From contig JAZKZE010000099.1 in NCBI GenBank assembly GCA_045612485.1, forward strand, positions 1 to 16,747: a DNA stretch of 16,747 nucleotides, given 5' to 3'. The notes under the pieces are model-generated. The model was given only the letters and a program-made list of their open reading frames with translations, was not told the DNA's origin and did not search any database. Below are positions 1 to 5,487 of this stretch, in pieces (within the stretch, counting starts at the first letter, position 1; the number at the start of each line of letters is the position of its first letter). Made by a program: the position numbers and the translations under genes. The DNA comes from RGIG5327 sp045612485. Its GTDB lineage: Bacteria; Verrucomicrobiota; Lentisphaeria; Victivallales; UBA1829.

Positions 1-89
1 TCTCTCCTGAAGGTTGCACAAAACAGGATAAAGAAGTATTTTTGAAAAATCTGACAAAATCACTTTTTTAAAAGCAGATTTCTTTACGC

Positions 90-130
90 ACATAATTTTG
101 TAAAAATATGCCATTTTTACAAAATTATGG
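90..130. repeat. Perfect 17-bp inverted repeat upstream of the esterase gene
   Basis: The arms CATAATTTTGTAAAAAT (91-107) and its exact reverse complement (113-129) flank the 5-nt spacer ATGCC; the flanking bases 90 and 130 no longer pair. Each arm also contains a TTTT-N2-AAAA core, so the site could be two inverted protein-binding boxes about 19 bp apart. It lies roughly 85-125 bp upstream of the predicted esterase transcription start. It is not followed by a T-run on either strand, so it does not look like an intrinsic terminator. An operator, or a cruciform or RNA hairpin at the end of an upstream transcript, are both possible. Confidence 0.6.
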
Positions 131-181
131 GATAGCTGTGATATTTTTTACCGGTTATTGTGAAAAAGCAGAGGAAAACGC

Positions 182-208
182 TTGAAAAAATTACTTTATT
201 GATATAAT
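182..208 (+). promoter_or_regulatory. Candidate sigma70-type promoter with extended -10
   Basis: A consensus TATAAT sits at 203-208, preceded by TGA at 200-202, which gives an extended -10 (TGN-TATAAT). A -35-like TTGAAA lies at 182-187 with a short 15-bp spacer, which the extended -10 could compensate for. Transcription would start near 215, giving a leader of about 43 nt to the ATG at 258. The rest of 1-257 is AT-rich and shows no gene. Confidence 0.55.
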
Positions 209-257
209 TTTAATGAAGTATTTATACAGAAAACTAAAATAAAGAAAGGTTGTCATC

Positions 258-1064
258 ATGGAACGTTCCATTCATAAAATATGGGAAAAAATCAAACCTT
301 TTTCCAGAGCAGAAGACGCACAGATCACAGAATATATCAAAGATAACCCCGACTGTGACGGTATCGACCGTTATACAGATGTTACCGAACCGGAACTGCA
401 TTTTTTTCCGGCTTTCCGCAAAGGCCCCAACCCCGCTGTACTGATCTGTCCGGGGGGTGGATATTCCTACCTTGCCTGGAGTCATGAAGGACTGGATATT
501 GCTTCTTTTATGAATTTGCAGGGAATCTCCGCTTTTGTCCTGAAATACCGCTGTCCCGGCAGACGGGATGCAGCCCATGCGGATGCGGCAAGAAGTATGC
601 GTTTCATCCGGGAAAATGCGGATCGCTTTGGGATCGATCCCCATAAAGTCGGGGCGATCGGTTTTTCCGCCGGGGGACACCTTGTTGCCACAATTTCTGC
701 TCCCGCAGATCCTGTCCCCTATCCGGAAACCGGGGAGAAAATGGATAAACAGGAATACAGACCAGACTTTTCCATGCTGATCTATCCTGCCTATCTTACA
801 GACTGCCAGACTGGGAAAATTGCACCCGAATTCAAAATAGATTCCCTTACCCCGCCCACATTCCTTATTCAGGCGGAAGATGATTTTGTTGGTGTGGAAA
901 ATGCCCTTTACTGGTATCTGGAATTGAAAAAAGCCGGTGTTGCCGCCGAAATGCACCTTTATGCTGCAGGCAGACACGGCTATGGATTGCGGAAGCAGGG
1001 ATTTCCTGTTTGTTCCTGGAATGTTCTTGCAGAAAAATGGCTGGAAGGTGTGCTGAAAAACTGA
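258..1064 (+). CDS. Alpha/beta-hydrolase, BD-FAE/acetyl-esterase-like
   Basis: This 268-residue protein has the layout of the small carbohydrate-esterase/lipase group of alpha/beta-hydrolases. An oxyanion-hole motif PGGGY lies at 65-69 and the nucleophile elbow GFSAGGH at 135-141, with Ser137 as nucleophile. The acid is Asp207 or Asp208 in QAEDDFV, and His239 in GRHGYG completes the triad. There is no signal peptide or membrane segment, so it should act in the cytoplasm, probably removing acetyl or other acyl groups from imported sugars or oligosaccharides. The substrate cannot be read from sequence. The ATG at 258 is chosen because AGAAAGG at 243-249 is well spaced before it. The gene seems monocistronic; its stop is only 6 bp from the end of the converging SH3b gene. 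The conserved triad makes it look functional. Hydrolase fold and catalytic class are fairly certain; the specific activity is inference. Confidence 0.85.
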   Translation: MERSIHKIWEKIKPFSRAEDAQITEYIKDNPDCDGIDRYTDVTEPELHFFPAFRKGPNPAVLICPGGGYSYLAWSHEGLDIASFMNLQGISAFVLKYRCPGRRDAAHADAARSMRFIRENADRFGIDPHKVGAIGFSAGGHLVATISAPADPVPYPETGEKMDKQEYRPDFSMLIYPAYLTDCQTGKIAPEFKIDSLTPPTFLIQAEDDFVGVENALYWYLELKKAGVAAEMHLYAAGRHGYGLRKQGFPVCSWNVLAEKWLEGVLKN

Positions 1065-1070
1065 TGTATT

Positions 1071-1823
1071 TCAGTCATTCCAGGCAGGCTCTATTTTTTC
1101 AGGACGGAAAACCGGTCTGGAAAGTCCCTCTTTCCAGATCCTTTTTCCTGTGATCCGGATCTTCCGGTCTTTCCATCTTTTGAACCGTTCTTCCGGTCCT
1201 TCCAGATAGGCCCGGATACTGACAGATGAGCCGATACGCACTGCAAGAGCATAACGGATATTGCTTTTCCATTCCTTTTCCGGTAAAAGGGATATGAGCC
1301 CTGTTGCCGAGGCAGACTCTTCAAAAAAGATTTTTTCCTGCTTTTTCTCAGTTTTCTCCCGGTTTTCTTTTCCGGAAGGAAAGACAAGATCTTTTCTTAA
1401 TGTGTAACATGACAGAAAGGAATCTTTCAACCGGATTTTCTGCCAGATCCCACCGGGACTTTTTTCCAGTAAAATGATCTTTTCCCCGCCGTTTGCTTTA
1501 CCTGGAGTAGGATAAAATACCCCGGGCCCTGTCCGCAAAGGAGCAGAGGCGCAGAGAGTATTATCCTCACGGATACCGGATACTGTCGTCCACAGAAGGA
1601 TATCCTGCGGCAGACGCACTTTCGCCCATTTGAGATTTTTTTCCGGAAGCATTTCAAGAAGAGTCCCCTCCGGTACTCTGCCCAGTATTACTCCGTCAGG
1701 AGAAAGACGCAGAAATATTGTGGACGCCGCCTGTACGGTGCCGGTTTTGTTTTCCATTCCCCAAAGTTGGAAAAAGATGATATGAAAAAAGATGATCAGA
1801 ACTGAAAAAATCTTTTTTTTCAT
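1071..1823 (-). CDS. Exported SH3b-domain protein of unknown function
   Basis: This 250-residue protein begins with a signal peptide: MKKK, a long hydrophobic stretch (5-22) and a probable cleavage near VQAAS (30-34). Residues about 35-80 read as a bacterial SH3 domain (IFLRLSPDG, then GRVPEGT and KWAKVRL). Residues about 85-135 look like a second one (LCASAPLRTGPGVFYPTPG, then WQKIRL). A Lys/Glu-rich linker follows (about 150-170), and then a C-terminal domain rich in beta strands that I do not recognise; its ending, RIWKEGLSRPVFRPEKI, is compatible with an OB-like strand pattern. The ATG at 1823 is preferred because GGGAGAG lies before it and the signal peptide starts there. An in-frame start 58 codons upstream lacks both and crosses the promoter. 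SH3b domains usually bind peptidoglycan or protein ligands in the periplasm, so an envelope role is likely. It diverges from the chaperone operon across a shared control region. Confidence 0.75.
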   Translation of the reverse strand: MKKKIFSVLIIFFHIIFFQLWGMENKTGTVQAASTIFLRLSPDGVILGRVPEGTLLEMLPEKNLKWAKVRLPQDILLWTTVSGIREDNTLCASAPLRTGPGVFYPTPGKANGGEKIILLEKSPGGIWQKIRLKDSFLSCYTLRKDLVFPSGKENREKTEKKQEKIFFEESASATGLISLLPEKEWKSNIRYALAVRIGSSVSIRAYLEGPEERFKRWKDRKIRITGKRIWKEGLSRPVFRPEKIEPAWND

Positions 1824-1862
1824 ATTGCTCTCCCTGTAAGTAGTTTTTCCGGTCATGCCATT

Positions 1863-1891
1863 ACAATAGCACAGAAAAAGTATTTTTGCAA
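1863..1891 (-). promoter_or_regulatory. Candidate sigma70-type promoter of the SH3b gene
   Basis: Read on the minus strand, TTGCAA (1886-1891) and TATTGT (1863-1868) are separated by exactly 17 bp. TGC stands immediately before the -10, giving an extended -10. Each hexamer matches consensus at four of six positions. The start would be near 1856, about 33 nt before the ATG at 1823. Confidence 0.5.
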
Positions 1892-1915
1892 GGGGTGGGA
1901 CTTTTCCGGCGGATA

Positions 1916-1951
1916 AAAGTGTGACACTTTTTGTATAAAGTGTGACACTTT
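1916..1951. promoter_or_regulatory. Two identical 15-bp palindromes, probable tandem operator/UAS
   Basis: AAAGTGTGACACTTT occurs at 1916-1930 and again at 1937-1951. Each copy is a perfect 7-bp dyad (AAAGTGT/ACACTTT) around a central G. The centres (1923 and 1944) are 21 bp apart, two turns of B-DNA, so two dimers would bind the same face. The pair lies between divergent genes. Relative to the candidate sigma54 start near 2062 the centres are at about -139 and -118, which fits an enhancer-binding activator. Relative to the SH3b start near 1856 they are at about -67 and -88. The sequence is not CIRCE, the HspR inverted repeat or a CtsR box. The binding protein is unknown. Confidence 0.7.
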
Positions 1952-2035
1952 GTCGCTGAAAGGATCTTTGACTGTTTATGTATAAAGTTTGTATCAAACG
2001 TAATGAAAGAACGTTATGTAAAATATTATTTATTA

Positions 2036-2051
2036 TGGCATAAATATTGCT
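2036..2051 (+). promoter_or_regulatory. Candidate sigma54 (RpoN) -24/-12 promoter
   Basis: The 16-mer TGGCATAAATATTGCT fits the sigma54 consensus TGGCACG-N4-TTGCW. The invariant GG (2037-2038) and GC (2049-2050) are separated by the required 10 bp, and only the two bases after TGGCA differ from consensus. The start would be near 2062, giving a leader of about 43 nt to the zinc-ribbon ATG at 2105. The tandem palindromes lie at a typical activator distance upstream, with AT-rich DNA between. An alternative weak sigma70 match (TTGACT at 1968-1973, 18 bp, TATCAA at 1992-1997) is less convincing. Confidence 0.5.
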
Positions 2052-2104
2052 TTAGAAATAAGGTACGACAGAACAATCATAACCCAACAACAGGAGAAGG
2101 CAAG

Positions 2105-2305
2105 ATGCCTACTTACGATTACGAATGTAAAAACTGCAAAAAGACCATGGAGATCTTTCAGAAGATCACTGACGCCAAACTTACCAAATGTCCCTATTGC
2201 GGGAAAGAAAAACTTCACCGTCTCATCGGTTCCGGTTCCGGGATCATCTTCCAGGGGACTGGCTACTACTGTACCGACTTCAAAAATTCCGGGGCAAAGA
2301 AATAA
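2105..2305 (+). CDS. FmdB-family zinc-ribbon protein
   Basis: This small 66-residue protein has the FmdB/CxxC_CXXC_SSSS signature. It opens MPTYDYECKNCKK, has two CxxC pairs (Cys8/Cys11 and Cys29/Cys32) that should bind one zinc ion, and a Gly/Ser-rich segment GSGSG (42-46) followed by GTGYYCTDFK. The family is named after a putative regulator of formamidase/amidase genes, but its molecular role is not established. The ATG at 2105 is chosen because AGGAG (2092-2096) lies 8 bp upstream. An in-frame ATG at 2003 would add 34 residues unlike the family and would cover the sigma54 element. It is the first gene of the zinc ribbon-htpG-dnaJ unit, 28 bp before htpG, so a link to stress or proteostasis is suggested by position only. 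Confidence 0.9.
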   Translation: MPTYDYECKNCKKTMEIFQKITDAKLTKCPYCGKEKLHRLIGSGSGIIFQGTGYYCTDFKNSGAKK

Positions 2306-2333
2306 TTTATTTTCCCGGTAAAAGGAGAAAAAA

Positions 2334-4244
2334 ATGGCAAAGAAAGACAATCTTCAGTTCAAGACAGAGATACAGGAACTCCTGCATCTTATGATCCATT
2401 CTGTTTATTCCAACAAGGATATTTTCGTTCGGGAACTTGTTGCCAACGCTGCAGACGCTGTTGACAAAGCAAGATTTGCCGCTATCCAGACTCCCTCCAT
2501 TGCAAGGGAGTGGGAGATCCGTATTGAAGCGGATGAGGCAAACAATGTTCTCAAAATCAGTGACAACGGTATCGGGATGAATGAAGAAGAACTCATCACC
2601 AATATCGGTACCATTGCCAAATCCGGTACAAAAGCCTTTGTGGAATCTCTGAAAAACAAAGATGAAAAAAGTGCCGACACCCCTGAACTCATCGGTCAGT
2701 TCGGTGTAGGTTTCTATTCTGCCTTCATGGCGGCGGACAAAGTGGAGATCCTTACAAAGAAAGCCGGGGAAAGTCAGGCATGGAGATGGATCTCCGACGG
2801 TAAAGAAGCTTTCAGTATCGAAGAAGCGGAAAAGGAAGATCAGGGTTCCAGTATCATCCTGCATCTGAAGGATGAAGCAAAAGAGTATCTGGATTACTGG
2901 AAAATTTCTTCCATCATCAAAAAATATTCCGATTATATCGCTTATCCCGTCAAGATGACTCACACCATCAAGAAAGATGACAAGGATGTGGTGGAGGACA
3001 GTACCCTCAACTCCATGAAGGCGATCTGGCTGCGGAATGAGTCGGAAGTCACTGAAGAAGAGTATAAAGCCTTCTATGGTCACATTTCCGGCAACTATGA
3101 TGATCCCCTCAAACGGATCTCTTACAGTGCGGAAGGTATTTCCGAATTCAAAGCCCTCCTGTTCCTTCCCTCCCGCGCCCCCTTTGACTTCAATATGGCG
3201 GAAAGAAGAACCAATAAACTGCATCTTTATGTAAAGAGAGTCTTTATTACTGATAACTGCCCCGGACTTCTGCCGGATTATCTCCGGTTTGCCGCAGGGG
3301 TGGTGGATTCATCCGATCTTCCTTTGAATATTTCCCGTGAAATGCTTCAGGACGATCCCCAGATCCACCGTATATGCAGCAATCTTACTAAACGCATCCT
3401 TTCCGAACTTGCCAAACTGATGAAGGATGATCGGGAAAAATATGAGACCTTCTACAAAGAATTCGGCAGACAGCTGAAAGAAGGTCTGCATACCGATTTC
3501 TCCAACAGAGACAAAATCAAAGATCTTCTGCTTTTCGAGACCATGAACAATCCTGACGGTAAACTTGTTTCCCTGAAGGAGTACCGGGACAGTATGCCTG
3601 CTCTTCAGCAGGAACTCTACTATATCACCGGCGACAGCAGAAATACTCTTGAAAAGAGTCCCCACCTGGAAATCATGCGCAAGCAGAATTACGATGTGCT
3701 TTTCATGACCGATCCCATTGACGAATTTGTACTGCCCTCCATTGGTGAAATCGACGGTAAAAAACTCAAATGCGTCAACAAGGGCGATGTGAAATTTGAT
3801 GAATCCATCCAGAAGGAACTGGAGGAAAAGACCAAAAAAGCAGGGGAAGAAAAGAAAGAACTTGTGGAATTCATCAAAACAAGTCTGGGCGATAAGGTCA
3901 AGGAAGTACGCTTCTCCTCCCGTCTTACTGAAAGTGCCTGCTGTCTGGTAAGTGATGAATATGATCCCAGTGCTTATATGCAGAGAGTTCTGCGTGCCAT
4001 GGATAAAAATGCTCCCGACTTGCAGAGGATCCTGGAACTCAATGCCGATCATCCTCTTGTGGCGGCTCTTCAGGCTCTTTACAAGAAAGATGCAAAGAAT
4101 CCCAAACTTGCGGAATTTTCTGAAATGCTTTACGATCAGGCTCTTCTTGCGGAAGGCAGTCCCATTTCCGATCCCATGCTTTTCACCCGGCGTGTGGCAT
4201 CTCTTATGACATTGGGGGCGGAAAAGGAAACCGGAGCTGAATAA
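2334..4244 (+). CDS. htpG: HtpG, Hsp90-family molecular chaperone
   Basis: This is a full-length bacterial Hsp90 (636 residues), an ATP-dependent cytoplasmic dimer that remodels late folding clients together with the DnaK system. The N-terminal GHKL ATPase domain shows the catalytic Glu34 and Asn38 in RELVANAADAVDKA, DNGIGM at 77-82, and the lid/P-loop glycines in GQFGVGFYS (121-129). The middle domain continues to about residue 500 (SREMLQDDP, then the KEYRDSMP region). The C-terminal dimerisation domain contains DPSAYMQRVLRAMD. AGGAG (2323-2327) is 6 bp before the ATG. The coding end reads TAATG, so the stop shares one base with the dnaJ start, which implies translational coupling. No frameshift or missing motif was seen. 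Confidence 0.98.
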   Translation: MAKKDNLQFKTEIQELLHLMIHSVYSNKDIFVRELVANAADAVDKARFAAIQTPSIAREWEIRIEADEANNVLKISDNGIGMNEEELITNIGTIAKSGTKAFVESLKNKDEKSADTPELIGQFGVGFYSAFMAADKVEILTKKAGESQAWRWISDGKEAFSIEEAEKEDQGSSIILHLKDEAKEYLDYWKISSIIKKYSDYIAYPVKMTHTIKKDDKDVVEDSTLNSMKAIWLRNESEVTEEEYKAFYGHISGNYDDPLKRISYSAEGISEFKALLFLPSRAPFDFNMAERRTNKLHLYVKRVFITDNCPGLLPDYLRFAAGVVDSSDLPLNISREMLQDDPQIHRICSNLTKRILSELAKLMKDDREKYETFYKEFGRQLKEGLHTDFSNRDKIKDLLLFETMNNPDGKLVSLKEYRDSMPALQQELYYITGDSRNTLEKSPHLEIMRKQNYDVLFMTDPIDEFVLPSIGEIDGKKLKCVNKGDVKFDESIQKELEEKTKKAGEEKKELVEFIKTSLGDKVKEVRFSSRLTESACCLVSDEYDPSAYMQRVLRAMDKNAPDLQRILELNADHPLVAALQALYKKDAKNPKLAEFSEMLYDQALLAEGSPISDPMLFTRRVASLMTLGAEKETGAE

Positions 4245-5401
4245 TGGCGGATTACTATGAGATCCTGGAGGTGGAGAGAACTGCCACCGAAGGGGAGATA
4301 AAGAAGGCTTACCGTAAACTGGCTATTAAATATCATCCGGATAAAAATCCGGGTGATAAAGAGGCGGAAAGCAAGTTCAAAGAGATCGCCCAGGCTTATG
4401 AAATATTGGGAAATGCGGAAAAACGTCAGATGTACGATCAGTACGGCGAGGCGGCGTTTCAGAATGGCGGCATGGGCGGAGGCGGTCAGGGATTCGGTAA
4501 TCCCTTTGACATCTTCCGGGATGTTTTCAGCGGCATGGGCGGAGGCAGAGGTGGAGACAGTATTTTTGACTCCTTCTTCGGCGGCGGCTTTTCCCGGCAG
4601 GATCCCAATGCTCCTGTGGACGGCAATGACCTGAGATACAATCTTCAGATCGAATTTGAAGAAGCTGTATTCGGTTGCGATAAAAAGATCCGCTTTACCC
4701 GTAAAGCCCAGTGCGATGAGTGTCACGGAACCGGTTGTGAAGCAGGGACAAGCAAGAAAAAGTGTCCCACATGCAACGGCAGAGGTCAGGTGGGAGTTTC
4801 CCAGGGCTTCTTTACCGTGATGAACGAGTGTCCCAAATGTCACGGGGAAGGTGTCATTGCGGAAAAACCCTGTAAGAAATGTCACGGACAGGGGCAGCAG
4901 AAGGTGGAGAGGATCGTTTCCGTCCACATCCCGCCCGGAGTGGATACCGGCACAAGAATGCGTGTTGCCGGGGAAGGTGAACCCGGATTGAGAGGCGGTT
5001 CCAACGGGGATCTTTTTGTTGTGACCCATGTAAAGGATCATTCTGTATTCCAGCGGGACGGTCTTTCCATTTACTGTGATCTTCCCATTGATTTCACCAC
5101 TGCTGCTTTAGGCGGCAAGGTGGATGTTCCCACCGTTACCGGCAAGGCGGAACTGGAGATCCCTGCCGGAGCCCAGAGCGGGGATGTATTCACTCTGCGG
5201 GGCAAAGGGATGCCCTCTTTGCGCGGAGGCGGCAGAGGCGATCAGTTTGTGAAAGTCTTTGTGGAAGTACCCAAAAAGCTCAATTCCGAACAGAAGGAAG
5301 CCTTGCAGAAATTTGCAGATCTGATGAAAGACAGCAAAGGATCAAGACCTGTTCAGGAAAGTTTCTTTGAAAAGGCGAAAAAGTTTTTCAGCACATTCTG
5401 A
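4244..5401 (+). CDS. dnaJ: DnaJ, type I Hsp40 co-chaperone
   Basis: This 385-residue class I J-protein stimulates DnaK ATPase and delivers unfolded substrates. The J domain spans about 1-70, with HPD at 31-33. A Gly/Phe-rich region follows (about 75-130). The zinc domain has four C-x2-C-x-G-x-G units starting at Cys157, Cys174, Cys196 and Cys210. Two C-terminal beta-barrel domains and a short tail complete it. The start overlaps the htpG stop by one base; GGAG at 4233-4236 inside htpG is 7 bp upstream. dnaJ usually sits next to dnaK or grpE, and neither is in this window; here the partner is Hsp90. Transcription should end at the hairpin just downstream. Confidence 0.98.
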   Translation: MADYYEILEVERTATEGEIKKAYRKLAIKYHPDKNPGDKEAESKFKEIAQAYEILGNAEKRQMYDQYGEAAFQNGGMGGGGQGFGNPFDIFRDVFSGMGGGRGGDSIFDSFFGGGFSRQDPNAPVDGNDLRYNLQIEFEEAVFGCDKKIRFTRKAQCDECHGTGCEAGTSKKKCPTCNGRGQVGVSQGFFTVMNECPKCHGEGVIAEKPCKKCHGQGQQKVERIVSVHIPPGVDTGTRMRVAGEGEPGLRGGSNGDLFVVTHVKDHSVFQRDGLSIYCDLPIDFTTAALGGKVDVPTVTGKAELEIPAGAQSGDVFTLRGKGMPSLRGGGRGDQFVKVFVEVPKKLNSEQKEALQKFADLMKDSKGSRPVQESFFEKAKKFFSTF

Positions 5402-5425
5402 AAAATCTTTTCTGTATGATGTATA

Positions 5426-5462
5426 AAAAACGGGACCGGTGCATTGCATCAGTCCCGTTTTT
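5426..5462. terminator. Bidirectional intrinsic terminator between dnaJ and the DUF4838 gene
   Basis: An 11-bp perfect stem AAAAACGGGAC (5426-5436) and GTCCCGTTTTT (5452-5462) encloses a 15-nt loop. A T-tract follows the GC stem on the plus strand and the matching A-tract serves the minus strand. It lies 24 bp after the dnaJ stop and 25 bp from the end of the converging DUF4838 gene, so it can stop both transcripts. Confidence 0.88.
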
Positions 5463-5487
5463 CTGTTTAAGGAGGTTTTGTATAGTT

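Noticed and set aside
1987..1999. 13-bp palindrome GTTTGTATCAAAC
   Set aside because: Short and AT-rich with a single copy; it could be a binding site, but nothing else supports it.
2003..2104. N-terminal extension of the zinc-ribbon protein from an ATG at 2003
   Set aside because: The extension is unlike FmdB proteins, and a good ribosome-binding site precedes the ATG at 2105.
1824..2333. Search for a CIRCE element or HspR/CtsR box before the chaperone genes
   Set aside because: No TTAGCACTC/GAGTGCTAA pair, CTTGAGT repeat or AGTCAAA direct repeat was found.
2307..3224. 305-codon antisense frame over htpG
   Set aside because: The htpG reading is unmistakable; the antisense product has no family features.
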